In this document: positions 1 to 11,700 of the stretch, one piece after another
Numbering within the stretch: the first letter of the stretch is position 1
Layout: each line of letters starts with the position of its first letter
Assembly: GCA_905221605.1 (NCBI GenBank)
Contig: CAJNDS010002240.1
Span: 417,501-481,500 of the forward strand
Direction of reading: 5' to 3'
DNA: 64,000 nucleotides
Source of the DNA: Symbiodinium natans
Lineage: Eukaryota > Sar > Dinophyceae > Suessiales > Symbiodiniaceae
Program-made: the position numbers and the translations under genes
The notes under the pieces: model-generated
The model's database searches: none
Told to the model about the DNA's origin: nothing
The model's input: only the letters and a program-made list of their open reading frames with translations

Positions 1-1075
1 TCTTGGGGCACGAGGCTGACGAAGCGGAGAAGTCCTGCAGGGCGAGTTCACTTGGAAGTTCTGCGGGCCGAAGGGCCGGAGGCTGTGGGGTAGCTAGAAA
101 CAGGTATAGTGTACTTTACCACTCTGGAACAGGACTCTCCTGAAATGCCATGGCAGACTACACGTCTTCCATGGCAGACCTACAAGTCTAGCGAAGTACA
201 GTGTAGATATTGCTGTCTCCACCCTCAGTCTCTTAATACCGCAAAGCCTACCCAAACTGCCAGCATGGAAAGGACGACGGTGACGGCCACATGCAAAAAG
301 TGCCTGCATCTCCTTCGATGTGGGCTTGAGGGGTGAAGGATTCTTAAGCTTGGGCTTCAGGACTTCGTGCCGGATTTCTGAAAATCATTTGAGGTTTAGG
401 GTTTAGGGTGTAGGGTTTAAGAGGGCTTCAAGGGATAATTGCCCAATGGACCAAAAGCCCTAGAGCTCAAATTAAGAATTTTGTGTCGGAGGCTTTTGCC
501 AGGTTGAGGGTTGTGTGTTTTCCTCCAAAACCATCAATCCTACACAGGGTTGCGGTTTAGGGTTCATGATTTAGACACATGTACCCCCAAAACCCCTAAA
601 GCCTTATAAACCCTTAAACCACTAAGCCCCTAAATCCTGAACCCGAGACCCCCTGAACCCTAAACTCACGGCCTAGGGCGCCCCCCCACAGTGGGGCTGG
701 GGCGTCGCTTAAGCCCCTCGACCCTCGACATCAATGGCGCAGGCCAACCCAGGTCGCTTGGCCCCCCGCCTGGGGTTTAGGGTTTAGGGTCAAGGGTTTA
801 GGGTTTAGCGTTTAGGGTGCAGGGTGTAGGGTGTAGGGTTTAGGGTTTAGGGGGTCGGCAGCACCCGCGATGGGCCCGGTAGCTCGGACCACGGGCCGGA
901 TTTTTGGAAGCTAAAAGGAGTAGCTGAGACGGCGTGGGGTGGGAGAAATGTGATGGATGGCCCTCCACAATCCAACCTTCCCAGCTTCAGCCCCATATCA
1001 TCACACCACACCCTAAAGACCCTAAACCCTAATCCCTACACCCAAAACCCTACGCCCTAAGCCCCAATCTTACCC

Positions 1076-1128
1076 AGGCACCGTGCAGCGTCTGTTCGGG
1101 AAGAGTCCCACATTGCGGCTACTCCGCA
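1076..1128 (-). CDS. Exon-like block downstream of the gene
   Basis: CCCAG|GAG start, GRAGGLRSSRNVGLFPNR, then a consensus GTAAGA donor. Could belong to the next gene on the minus strand. Confidence 0.3.
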
Positions 1129-1249
1129 GACCGCCAGCACGCCCCTCCTGGGATGCATCCCATCTAGGGGTTTAGGGGTTAGGGGTTAGGATTTTGGGGC
1201 TTAGGGTTTAAGGTTTGGGCTTTAGGGGTTTGGGATTTTCGGTTTATGC

Positions 1250-1305
1250 AAATATATATATATATATATATATGTACATATACATAATATATATATATAG
1301 AGAGA
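1250..1305. repeat. (TA)n/(GA)n microsatellite
   Basis: TATATA run passing into GAGAGA. The following 1306-1790 bp is unique sequence with no supported gene. Confidence 0.9.
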
Positions 1306-2079
1306 GAGATACAAGATGGCTACGTTCCAGTATACGATATTTACAGACATGTTCGGAACAACGCTCCATGTGTCACCCGAACGTGGAAAGTTGCTGCTCA
1401 GAAGTACATCCTAGCATCCAGAACTTGAAGCAACAGCTGCCAAAACGTGATTCTGGGCCCTGGAGCAACAGTGGCAGATCGACTTCGAAGGAGATACGGC
1501 TCGATGCTCGCAGCCGTGCCGCCGCCTGCTCGGCAACAACCTGCCTCACGGACACGGATCCAGCTTGGCGGGGCAAGACTGCCTGTTCTCCTTCCGGCAG
1601 CACCTGCATAAGCTTCGCAGGTTTCCCGGGAGCAGACTGAGATTCCATCAGCAGCCGGTTTCCTTGCTCGGCCCGCACGGTGATGAGGGAGCTGCTGGTA
1701 CAAGGCGCCAGGGGAAGCGATGTCGTACGCGCTTTGCTCGGCAGTGGCAACCTGGGCAACCCCCCCTTCCTTCCCCCCTCCCAAAAAAATAAGAGAAGCT
1801 TCTATGAGCCTTTTCACTATAGAGAGAGAGAGAGAGAGAGAGAGCAGCAGCCCATGTAAGAGGGGCGCCTTACCCTGGCTCAGCCCGTCGCAAGGACAAG
1901 TTACCACTGTCGAAGGCAACCCCTAACCCGGACAGGGAGCTTTCTGCCAGCCTGGCTAGCCGCACCAAGTGTGTCCAGCAGTCGATCTTCCACAAGCAAC
2001 TGCAACATTGCGGTGATCCTGCAGTATACTTTGCCATGCTGCGGCAAGACATGCTAATGAATATACCCAGAGGCTGCAG
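1306..2079. other. Unique tract without a supported gene
   Basis: Non-telomeric sequence with a second GA microsatellite at 1821-1844. Several open frames overlap on both strands, none with recognisable motifs; probably an inserted element. Confidence 0.5.
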
Positions 2080-2175
2080 CACCCCTTGATGAAGGAATAT
2101 TGCTTAAGCCAGATAAGGAACCCTCTTATACTTCAAGGAATATTCCTTAACTAAGGGGTATTGGAGTCTTTGGGT
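2080..2175. mobile_element. M3 MITE copy
   Basis: AAGGAATATTCCTTAACTAA then GGGGTATTGGAGTCTTTGGG; partner end at GAAGGAATATTGCTTAAG. Confidence 0.6.
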
Positions 2176-2247
2176 ACCTTCCCCCAAACCGTCAACCTAA
2201 AACCCTAAACCCGAAACCCAAAATCCTAAACCCTAAACCCCAAGCCC

Positions 2248-2329
2248 CCGATCCTGCTTTGCGATGCCGCTTTGAAACCACTGCGCTGCTCAATCGAAGA
2301 GATGCGGCACTCGACGTCGCGAGGGGCAG
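2248..2329 (-). CDS. Exon-like block downstream of the stop
   Basis: After TCTAG| the frame RLPLATSSAASLRLSSAVVS stays open into the array. Flanked by CCCTAAA left and TTTAGGG right like true exons. Confidence 0.25.
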
Positions 2330-2430
2330 TCTCTAGACCACTCAAGGAAGGAATGACGCTTGGCCTTACTACTTGGGGGTTCATAGGGTTTGGGGTTTAG
2401 GGTTTAGGGTTTAGGGTTTAGGGCTAGGGC

Positions 2431-2550
2431 CTACCTGGAGGTTCATGGCAGGAAGGTCACAAGTAGGGCAACTATAGTTATAACCTTTTTTGGGGGGGGG
2501 GGGGGAGCACTTCGAACCCTACTGATAAGCACCCATGAACCTTCAAGTAG
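2431..2550. mobile_element. M1 MITE copy
   Basis: Ends are inverted copies of CTTGGAGGTTCATGG, diverged. Carries a poly-T/poly-G run inside. Confidence 0.6.
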
Positions 2551-2661
2551 CTCTTCTAATGGGGGATTAGGGTCCAGGGTTTAGAGGTCTAGCTTGCTAG
2601 CTTCACATCATAAAGAGCTCGGCCCCTTAAAGGATTAGAAAGGGAACCCAATTCCCTCATT

Positions 2662-2796
2662 CTAAGAATCACTGAGTTGCTCCTCTTCCTCCACAGCATG
2701 TCGAAGACTGGATGACTCGGACGAGATGTTGGAAGCCACGTTCGGCTCGCTCATGGCTTCAAGGCAGCCGGAAGCTCGCAACACAAACACCTCAAG
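2662..2796 (-). CDS. Exon 73: C-terminus with stop
   Basis: [47 protein letters not shown] at 2662-2664. Ser/Glu-rich tail. An opposite-strand frame with its own stop exists here and was judged weaker. Confidence 0.55.
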   Translation of the reverse strand, partial: LEVFVLRASGCLEAMSEPNVASNISSESSSLRHAVEEEEQLSDS

Positions 2797-5700
2797 CTGA
2801 CCCGATGACCCTTTTAGGGTTTAGGGTTTAGGGTTTAGGGTTTAGGGTTTAGGGTTAGGGTTTAGGGTTTACCACTTCCAAATCCGGCACTACCTGAACA
2901 CCCATCGCAGAGCTGACTGGGCCGAGTCATGCCGGGCACGGAAGCTGGATCCCAACGTCAGGACCAAGCCTCATACTCTCAAGCAAGGGGACAATTCCTG
3001 GATTTTGTTCATTAAATTAATGTATTGATTTTGCTGTAGAATCAATTTAGAGCATTTAAATTAATTAAAACCTTAAGTTATTAAATGCACCATAGCTGGC
3101 GGCACGATAATTTCTACCTTAAGGTTCTGCAGGCTTCGCTAGCTAAACCCGAAGCCCTGAACCTCCATGGAAGCCGTTTAGGGTGCCAGGTCTACGGTTG
3201 AGGGTGTAGGGTTTCGTGGGCCTCGCTTGAATGAAGTGAGCAGAGTAATTAACCTTGAGGGTCAAGCCCCCTAAGGAACGTCAGCCCAGATTCGCCTGAC
3301 CACCGTCGTGGCACACCCTAAACCCTAAACCCTTAAAACCTCCCCTACCGAAGACCGTGGTGACATGGTCCCCCAATCCGCTTAATCGTGCCCCAACCCC
3401 TACTTAACACACCCTAAACCCGAAACCCTAAACCCTAAACCCCCTAAACCCTAAACCCTAAACCCCAAACCCTAAACCCTAAACAAACCCTAACCCCTGA
3501 ACCCTAAACCCTATAAACCCTAAACCCTCCACCTTTAACAGCTCATTGCGGCGGTCATACCGCCGGCCAAGCACCCTTTGAGGTGCAGATGTTTAGATCT
3601 GAAATTGGGGGTTCTAACGGGGCCATAAAAGTACCTTAGGGTTTAGGGTTTAGGGTTTAGGGTTTAGGGTTTAGGGTTTAGGGTTTAGGGTTTAGGGTTT
3701 AATTGTTTGCCAATTATGTGTTTGTCTTCTCTTTCACTTCACTTCGTAAAATCATGCGTCCAGCTCAATCGTCCTTATGTTTTTCTACATTCGTTGATAA
3801 GATTACAGCGCCAATATTTCCGTGTAAACCTTAAAAAATCCCGTATAATATAGTGTACTTCCTAATCTTCGCGGGAGTTCTCGCTTACACGCTTAATGCA
3901 CGTTTCGTTCAATCGCTCACTGAAGGGTTCAGAGTTCATGAGGGTTTAGGGTCTAGGGTTTAGGGTTTAGGGTTTAGGGTTTAGGGTTTAGGGTTTAGGG
4001 TTTAGGGTGTAGGGTTTAGGGTTTCGGGTTTCGGGTTTCGGGCTTAGGGTTTAGGGTTGAGGACATCGGGGGCGAGGGGGGGTGTGAAAGGAGGAGGCTG
4101 ACAACATATTGAGGCCTCAAGGTACTTGGGCTTCAGAGGAACTGCGGATGCGTTCTAGGATTTGGCCTTATCCTATACCAGGACTGGCGAGTAGGCCTTA
4201 TAATTCCCGTAACCCTAAACCCTAAACCCTATGAAGTGCCTTTCTAAGGGGTTCTTGGATATAATCGCCCATCCTGTAGTAGACGAGTCACTGACCAATC
4301 CGGCGGACACGGCCAAGAGCTTGCCTCTCGTACGACGTTGCCGTCGCGACCGTCTCCGCGTTCATGGGGTGCACCTTGAACCCTAAACCCTAAACCTAAA
4401 CCCAAACCCTAAACTCTCAACCCTAAACCCTAAACCCCTAAACCTCTAAAGTACCAGTACAGGGCTCGCTGAGAGAACCACAACTTCCAGACTCCAAACA
4501 TTGACCCTCCCCGAAAGGCAGAGGTCTTAGGGCTCCTAACCTCTAAACTTCAAGCCAAAATCCTGCCGGGGGGGGGTGGGGGGGAGGTTCTGGTTTAGGG
4601 TTTAGGGTTTGGGATTAGGGTTTAGGGTTTAGGGTTCAGGGTTGCCGACCCTGGCAGCGTGTTGGATGGGAAAAGGAGGTGAAAACCTCCCTCTTTCCCC
4701 TACCCCCCCAAAACGCGGCGGGGGGGGGGGGTAGGGGGGGGTACCCCGCCAGCTTTTCCGTGGAGGAACAGGCCACCCACACCGCGTAAACTCATGGACC
4801 ATAGGCGTTTTCGCACAGGGCATAGGGGCTCTTTCCCTTTTTGCCCCCCCCCCCGACCACCCCCTTACCCCCCCCCCTTACCCCCCCCCTTAGCCCACCC
4901 CCCACCCCCCACCCCCCCCCCCCCCCACCCCCCCCCCCAACCCCCCAAGAGGAACCGCAAACAAAATCACCAAACCCCAAACCTTAAACTTGTTCTCCTG
5001 CGGGGTCGGCGGCTTGAGCCGGAGGCTCTTAAATTCAGGGTTCAGGGTTCAGGGTTCAGGGTTTAGGGTTTAGGGTTTAGGGTCCACGGTCTAGGGTTTA
5101 GGGCTTGATGTTTAAAACCTCCCTGTCCCCAACTCCACAAAACACTTCGTAGAGCGGCGAAGAGAACGTGGTTCGCGGCGGTCAGGTTCGTACCCGAAGC
5201 AGCACGCTGAAGACCTAACATTTCTGGCCTTTCGGCTTTAGGGGTTTAGGGTCCTAGGGGTCTAGCAGGTTTGGGGTTTAGGTTTTCTGGGCCTAGAGGC
5301 GTAGGGTTTGAGCTTTTCGGGCCTGGAGATTTAGGGTTGAGCGCCAGGGGGGGGGGGGGGGGGGGGGGGGGATTGGGAATCCCTAAACCCTTAACCCTGC
5401 CCCTAAATGTTACCACGCTTTAGGGTGTGGGCCCTAGGAGTTTGGGCACCCTCAATCCCCAGAGTTTCGGTTAAGGGTTTTAGGGTTTAGGGTTCAGGGT
5501 TCAGGGTTGAGGGTTTAGGGTTTAGGGTTTAGGGGTTAGGGTTTAGGGTTTAGGGTTGCGGGAGGGCGTTGCGCAGACCCGACGTCCTCAAGCTTGTTGG
5601 GGGGGGGGGGGGGGGGGGTCCCCTATTACCCCCCAGTCGGCTCACGGCTTACGGGGTTTAGGGTTTAGGATTTAGGGTCTAAGTTTAGGCTTTAGGGCAT

Positions 5701-8700
5701 AATTGACTCGAGTTTAGGCCGAAACCCCAAAAGCAATCGGGCAGGGTGGTTTTGCTGCCTTCGAAGCTTGTCTGCATCCCAACCTTCACAGCTTCTACCC
5801 TATATCACAGCGAAACCGAAAACCTACAACCCTAAACCCCAGTCCCGTACATTTCCTCGTCAAAGGTGCTGAGGACCAGAACAAAGGGCACGTCCTTGCC
5901 CTTCTCCTCCTGAAGGTTTGGCGGAAGGCATAGGGTTTGGGGTTTAGGGTTTAGGGTTTAAGTAGGGTTTGGAGTTAAGCCTAATACTAAACCTGAATCC
6001 CTGAAACCCGACACTCTAGACCCGAAACCCCAATCCCACACTTACTTGGCCCGGCACACTAAACCCGAGACCCTTAACCCTACCTGAATAAACCCTAAAC
6101 CCTAAACCCAAAACCCAAACCCTAAACCCTAAACCCTACCTGAATAAACCCTAAACCCTAAACCCTAGACCCTAAACCCTCAAACCATCGCAATGTGAGG
6201 ACAGATGGTTTCTTGGAATACCTCTGTTGGACAGTTCATGCGTGCTTGTAGATCAGAAGCCTGCTTGTAATTCGTTTTGGGATTCTTTGGTTTGCAAGGT
6301 TTGTAGGGCTTCATAGGGTCTTTGCTCACCAGACACTTATGTGGCGAAGAAGGGTGTATGGGGCTTATGGGGTTTAGGGCTTCAAGGGCTGGTGGAGCCC
6401 GCAGGGCTTCGGGGTTTAGGGTTTAGGTTTAGGGTTTAGGGTTTAGGGTTTAGGGTTTAGGGTTTAGGGTTTAGGGTTTAGGGTTTAGGGGGTTTAGGGT
6501 TTAGGGTTTTGGCTTAGGCTTACATGTGATCTACAGGACACAGCCATCATCAAAACCCTTCGACACACAAGCAACCCTCGGAAGTCCTCAGAGCCACCAC
6601 GAACCCTAAACCCTAAACCCTAAAGCCTAAACCCTAAACCCTAAAACCTAAACCCTAAACCCCAAACCCCAAACCCTCAACCCCAAACCCTAAATCCTAT
6701 AAACCCTAACCCGAGAAGCTTCCGCCCGGTCCTGGAAGCGACGCAGCACCGCGCCGTCCTCGCGGCTCAGCTTCGCGGCCGGGCCGCGCTTGGCGTTGCC
6801 CACGTGGAGGAACCCTGGGGCCCGCTTATGGGGATTTAGGGTTTGGGGTTTAGGGTTTAGGGGTTTGGGATTTCGGGTTTAGGGTTTTAGGGTTTTAGGG
6901 TTTTAGGGTTTTAGGGTTTTAGGGTTTTAGGGTTTTAGGGTTTTAGGGTTTTAGGGTTTTAGGGTTTTAGGGTTTTAGGGTTTTAGGGTTTTAGGGTTGT
7001 AGGGTTGTAGGGCTTTAGGGTTTTAGGGAGGGTTCTATGATGCGCTCGCTTTAGTATCTAGGGGCCCCCTTATAAACGGGAACGCGGGGTTCGGGGGGTC
7101 GGGGTCGAGGGCTTGAGGGGTTTAGTTAGGTCTGAGGTCTAGAAACCCTAAACCCTAAGCCTTTGGCGGCTCGGGAGCAGGGATACCGAAACAATATTCC
7201 AAACAGAGGGTTTAGGGTTTGGGGTTTGGGGGTTGGGGTTTAGGGTTTAGGGTTTAGGGTTTAGGGTTCAAGGGTTCAAGGGTTCAAGGGTTCAAGGGGA
7301 AGGCTTTGGGGTTTGCGGTTCAGATAGGAGCTGTGGGGAGGGGGGGAGGGGAGGGAAGGGGGACTTCCAGTCGGCATGTCTGTTGCTTTCATTGCCTAAG
7401 GGTGTGTTTGGGAACATGTCCTGTTGCTAGAGCTGCTAGATGGGTAGTTCTCTGGGCCACAATCCTAAAGACTAAACCCAAATCCCTGAGCACTAAACCC
7501 TACTCCCTATACCGTTAAACTCTGAACCCTACACAATCCTAAGCCTCAATCCCTCAACCCCGAACCTCAAGGGACTAAAGGAGGGACCCTGGTAAGGGAC
7601 CTTAGGGGGGTTGTGTAGGAGCTACTACAGGGGTGACCCCCTTCAGGTATAAGGGTTAGATAGGGGAAAAAGATTGATTAAGGGTCGTCCCTCCTAACCC
7701 TAAATCCTAAACCCTAAACCCTAAGCCCTAAACCCTAAACCCTTAAACCTTAGCCCCTAAACCCTAAACCCTAAACCCTAAACCCTAAACCCTAAACCCT
7801 AAACCCTAAACCCTAAACCCTAAACCCTAAACCCTAAACCCTAAACCCTAAACCCTAAACCTAAACCTGAAGAACCCTACGCCCATGTTTACATGATGAG
7901 CTCGGCCCAGGATCGGATGCCATGGTCCTGCAGAGCTTGGCAGACCTTTACCTGCCAGGGAACTTTTTAGGGTTGAGGGTTTAGGGTTTAGGGTTGAGGG
8001 TTTAGGGATGAGGGCTTAGGGCTTAGACTATTCTCGCCCTAAAAGAGCCCTATATAAAGCCCCTTATGATGGCAACAAAAACCTATAGTGAACTTCAAAT
8101 GCTCCTCTATGTATATATACGCCTACTATCACCCTATCAGAACCCTACTTTAGTAAGCCTGTAATCCTACTCCTCTAGGAAGCAACCTCTTAAACAAACA
8201 TAGGCTCCAGTGCCTCGAGGTCGGCCCACTGAACGAACACCAGGGCTTTGGCAGTGTTGTCCTGGAAACTGTTCGGGGGTTTTGGGGTTGAGGGTCTGGG
8301 GTTTAGGGTTCAGGGTTATGGTTCCTTAGAGCTTCTGGGCGCTTTGAAGAGCTCTATCGGGTTAGCCCCTAAATCCTAAATCCTATCCCGAAAGCTCTGA
8401 ACCCTAAGTCCTAATCCCGAAAACCCTAAACTGAATCCTGTATCCTAAGCCCTGCACCCTAAACCCTCGATCCCGAACCGGAACCCTCAATCCTGAACCC
8501 TAAGCCTCAGACACTCAGAGGCTCCAAAACCCCTTGAGTAAGGAATATCCCTCTTAAACCATATTCCTAAACCCTAAACCCTGAACCTTTAATTGTTGGA
8601 GTCTCTAGTCTCTGCGCGCACGACGCTCCTCAGCCCGGATGTCGCGCAGCTTGGCTGCCACGGCGTTGAGCTTTGAGCCATGCCGCTTCCAAGCCTGACA

Positions 8701-11700
8701 ATCGCAGGGCCCTAGGGTTTAGGACGTAGGGTTTAGGGTTTAGGGTTTTGGGTTTTGGGTTTTGGGTTTTGGGGTTTAGGGTTTAGGTTTTAGGACGTAG
8801 GGCTTAGGGTTCGGCAGCTCAAGTGACGGAACACCAACACAGGCACCCTCAGCGTTGACCTTATTCAGTGGATTGGCCTTGCGCACCGGGTACTGGAGCT
8901 TTCCGCACAGGACCCTAAACCCGAAGCAGTAACCCTAGCCCGAAACCCTAAACCCTAAACCCTAAACCCTAAACCCGAAACCCTAAACCCTAAAGGCAAA
9001 GGCCAAGGCCTCCGACATCTTCTTGGCCGTCCTTTGCCGCGGGGGCGACGGCTCCGGGCCCTTGAGCTCCTTGGCCGTACATCTTGATTTTAGGGTTTAG
9101 GGTTTCGGGTTTAGAGTTTGGGGAAGTTTGGGTTTAGGGTTTAGGGTTTAGGGTTTAGGGTTTAGGGTTTAGGGTTTAGGGTTTAGGGTTTAGGGTTCAG
9201 GGTTCAGGGTTCAGGGTTCAGGGTTCAGGGTTCAGGGTTTAGGGTTTAGGGTTTAGGGTTTAGGGTTTAGGGTTTAGGGTTTAGGGTTTAGGGCTTAGGG
9301 CTTAGGGTTTAGGGTTTAGGGTTTAGGGTTTAGGGTTTAGACTTTAAGGGCTTGAGGGGGTTTGGGGGTTCGGGGGATTTTGGGAGTTAGGGCTGTAGGG
9401 GCTTTGGGTGTGGTTTTAAGGGTGCTTGAGGGGTTTAGGGCTTATGTTTTAAGGGGTTTAGTTGGGGGGGTTTATGCTGTTTTGAACGGTCTTGGGGTCT
9501 TGGGGGTTCGAGGGCTGAATGGGTTTGAGGATTCCAGGGCTTTAGGGGTTTAAGGGTATTGAAGCGTTACAGGGTTGAAGGGCTTAGGGGTCTAAGGGAA
9601 GCTTCAACCCTAGGGTGCTTCTCATGGGGTGCTGGATGCATTGACTCCACGGATCAAACCCTCAACGTGAAACAAAAAAAGCTGCTACCCTTTTCCGTAC
9701 CCCAAACTATACGGAAGAGCCCCCCACGCCCCACCCAACACCCCCGAAAAGACGCGAACGTCGATGCCCCCCACCCACCCAAAAAGCAAACAAAAAAGCA
9801 ACAAACACCACATTCAGCCCTAAACCTAAAACCTAAATCCCCTTGGGCCTTCTAGACCCCGAAATCCTTCACCCCTGAAACCAAAAACAGCCTTCACCCC
9901 CAAAGACCTACAGGCCCTTGACCCCTTCAGCCGTGAAGCTAATCCCCTAAATCCCGAAGCCGACCCCCCACCCCCCACCTGTCAAGACCCTTAAAGCCCT
10001 TACAAAACACCAAAGCACAAAGCCCTCAACCCTAAGACCACTTTTTGCCCATGCCCTTAAGCCCTTCAACCCTGAAACACCGACACCCTTCATCCCTAAA
10101 CCCTAAACCCTGACCCTTCAACCCTGAAACGCCGAGACCCTTCATACCTAAACCCTAAAACCCTAAACCCTGATTCCCTAAACCCTAAACCCTAAACCCT
10201 TTAAACCCTGACTACCGCACACCATGCCGCCCGAGGCTCCATCACGACTGATGATATTTGCGAGGCCTCTCAGCCAGGCATCCATGTTGGCTCTTTTCGC
10301 TGAGGGTTTAGGATTTAGGGCTTAGGGTTTCGGGTTTAGGGTTTCGGGTTTAGGGCGTAGGGACCCTAAACCCTGAATCCTAAGCCCGAAACCCAAAACT
10401 CTCAACCCTAAAGCCTACAATCTCAGGGCGTAGGGACCCTAAACCCTAAATCCTACAAACTCTAGACTCTACACCCTAAACTTAGGGTTTCCAAGCGACC
10501 CGAAACCCAACGCCTTGAAGCCTAAAGACGGAGGAGGCGGGGGTGGGGAGGGGGGGGGGGGGGGGGGGGGTGTACTTGCAGGGTTTAGCGTTTAGGGTTC
10601 AGGGTTCAGGGTTTAGGGTTTAGGGTTTAAGGACTCAAGGGGGCTGAAGCCCCGAACCCTCGTGTAGTCCAGGAAGTCCCAGCCAGGCTGGCCGCGCCAG
10701 GGGAGCGCTGTGCATTGGGTTTAGGGTTTAGGGTTTAGGGCAAAAGCTGATCTTGTACAAGCCTCGACGATCCTGGCTGATTTGAGGTCCCCCGGGCTTC
10801 TTCATGGGACTGGCAGAAGTGAAGTTGGGTCACCCAAGAGCTGCGTAATCAACCCTAAACCCTAAACCCTACACCCTAAACCCTAAACCCTAAACCCTAA
10901 ACCTTACGCCTTGTTCCTTACGTTTTTGCCCCTTACTATAGTGGTACTCGGCTCGCAACTTGTTCGTTGAGTGCTTTCTGCTTGGCGTTCCTCAGCCCGC
11001 AACCCGAAACCCCAAACCCACCCCTAAGCCCTAAGTCCTAAGTCCTAAACCCTAAACCCTAAACCCTAAACCCGAAACCCGAAACCCTAAACCCTAAACT
11101 CACCCCTGGGCCTGCGCCCCTCTCACTAAACCCAAACGCCTAAAGCCTTAAGCCTTGCAAAGTTGCCAAAAGCCTACGGCCTACCCTAGCAGTTCTTAAA
11201 AGCCTGAAGGGCTTGGGTATAGGGTATAGGGTTTAGGGTTTAGGGCTTAGGGGTTTAGGGGTTTAGGGTTGAGGCTTGGGATGTTCCCCCTTATACGGAG
11301 GGATTACCCCCTAACCTACAGCCCTGAACCCAGAAGACCTACCCCCGAAAAAAGCCCAAGACCGCCCCAAAAACCGACGGGTTCCTAGGAGGGAGTAAGG
11401 AAACCAGGTACCTTGTATCCCCCCATACTGCTCTTTGTTTAAGAGCCCCTAAGAAATAAAGAATAATACGCCCTATATTGACCATATAAGGAAGAATGTT
11501 TTATATCTTTGGGGTGTTTCTTAAGCACATAGTAGCACATTCTCCATTGAAAGTTCTATATAGGATGATGGAAGGTGCCTATGAGAGTTTAGGCGTCAGG
11601 TTTGGGGTTTGGGGTTTGGGGTTTGGGGTTTGGGGTTTAGGGTTTAGGGTTTAGGGTTCAGGGTCTTGAGTTTCGGGCTTGTGGCTTCCGGGATGCTCCC

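Noticed and set aside
2698-2790. Plus-strand last exon reading [17 protein letters not shown] with stop
   Set aside because: The opposite strand fits the C-terminus of the SNF2 gene; kept as the alternative.
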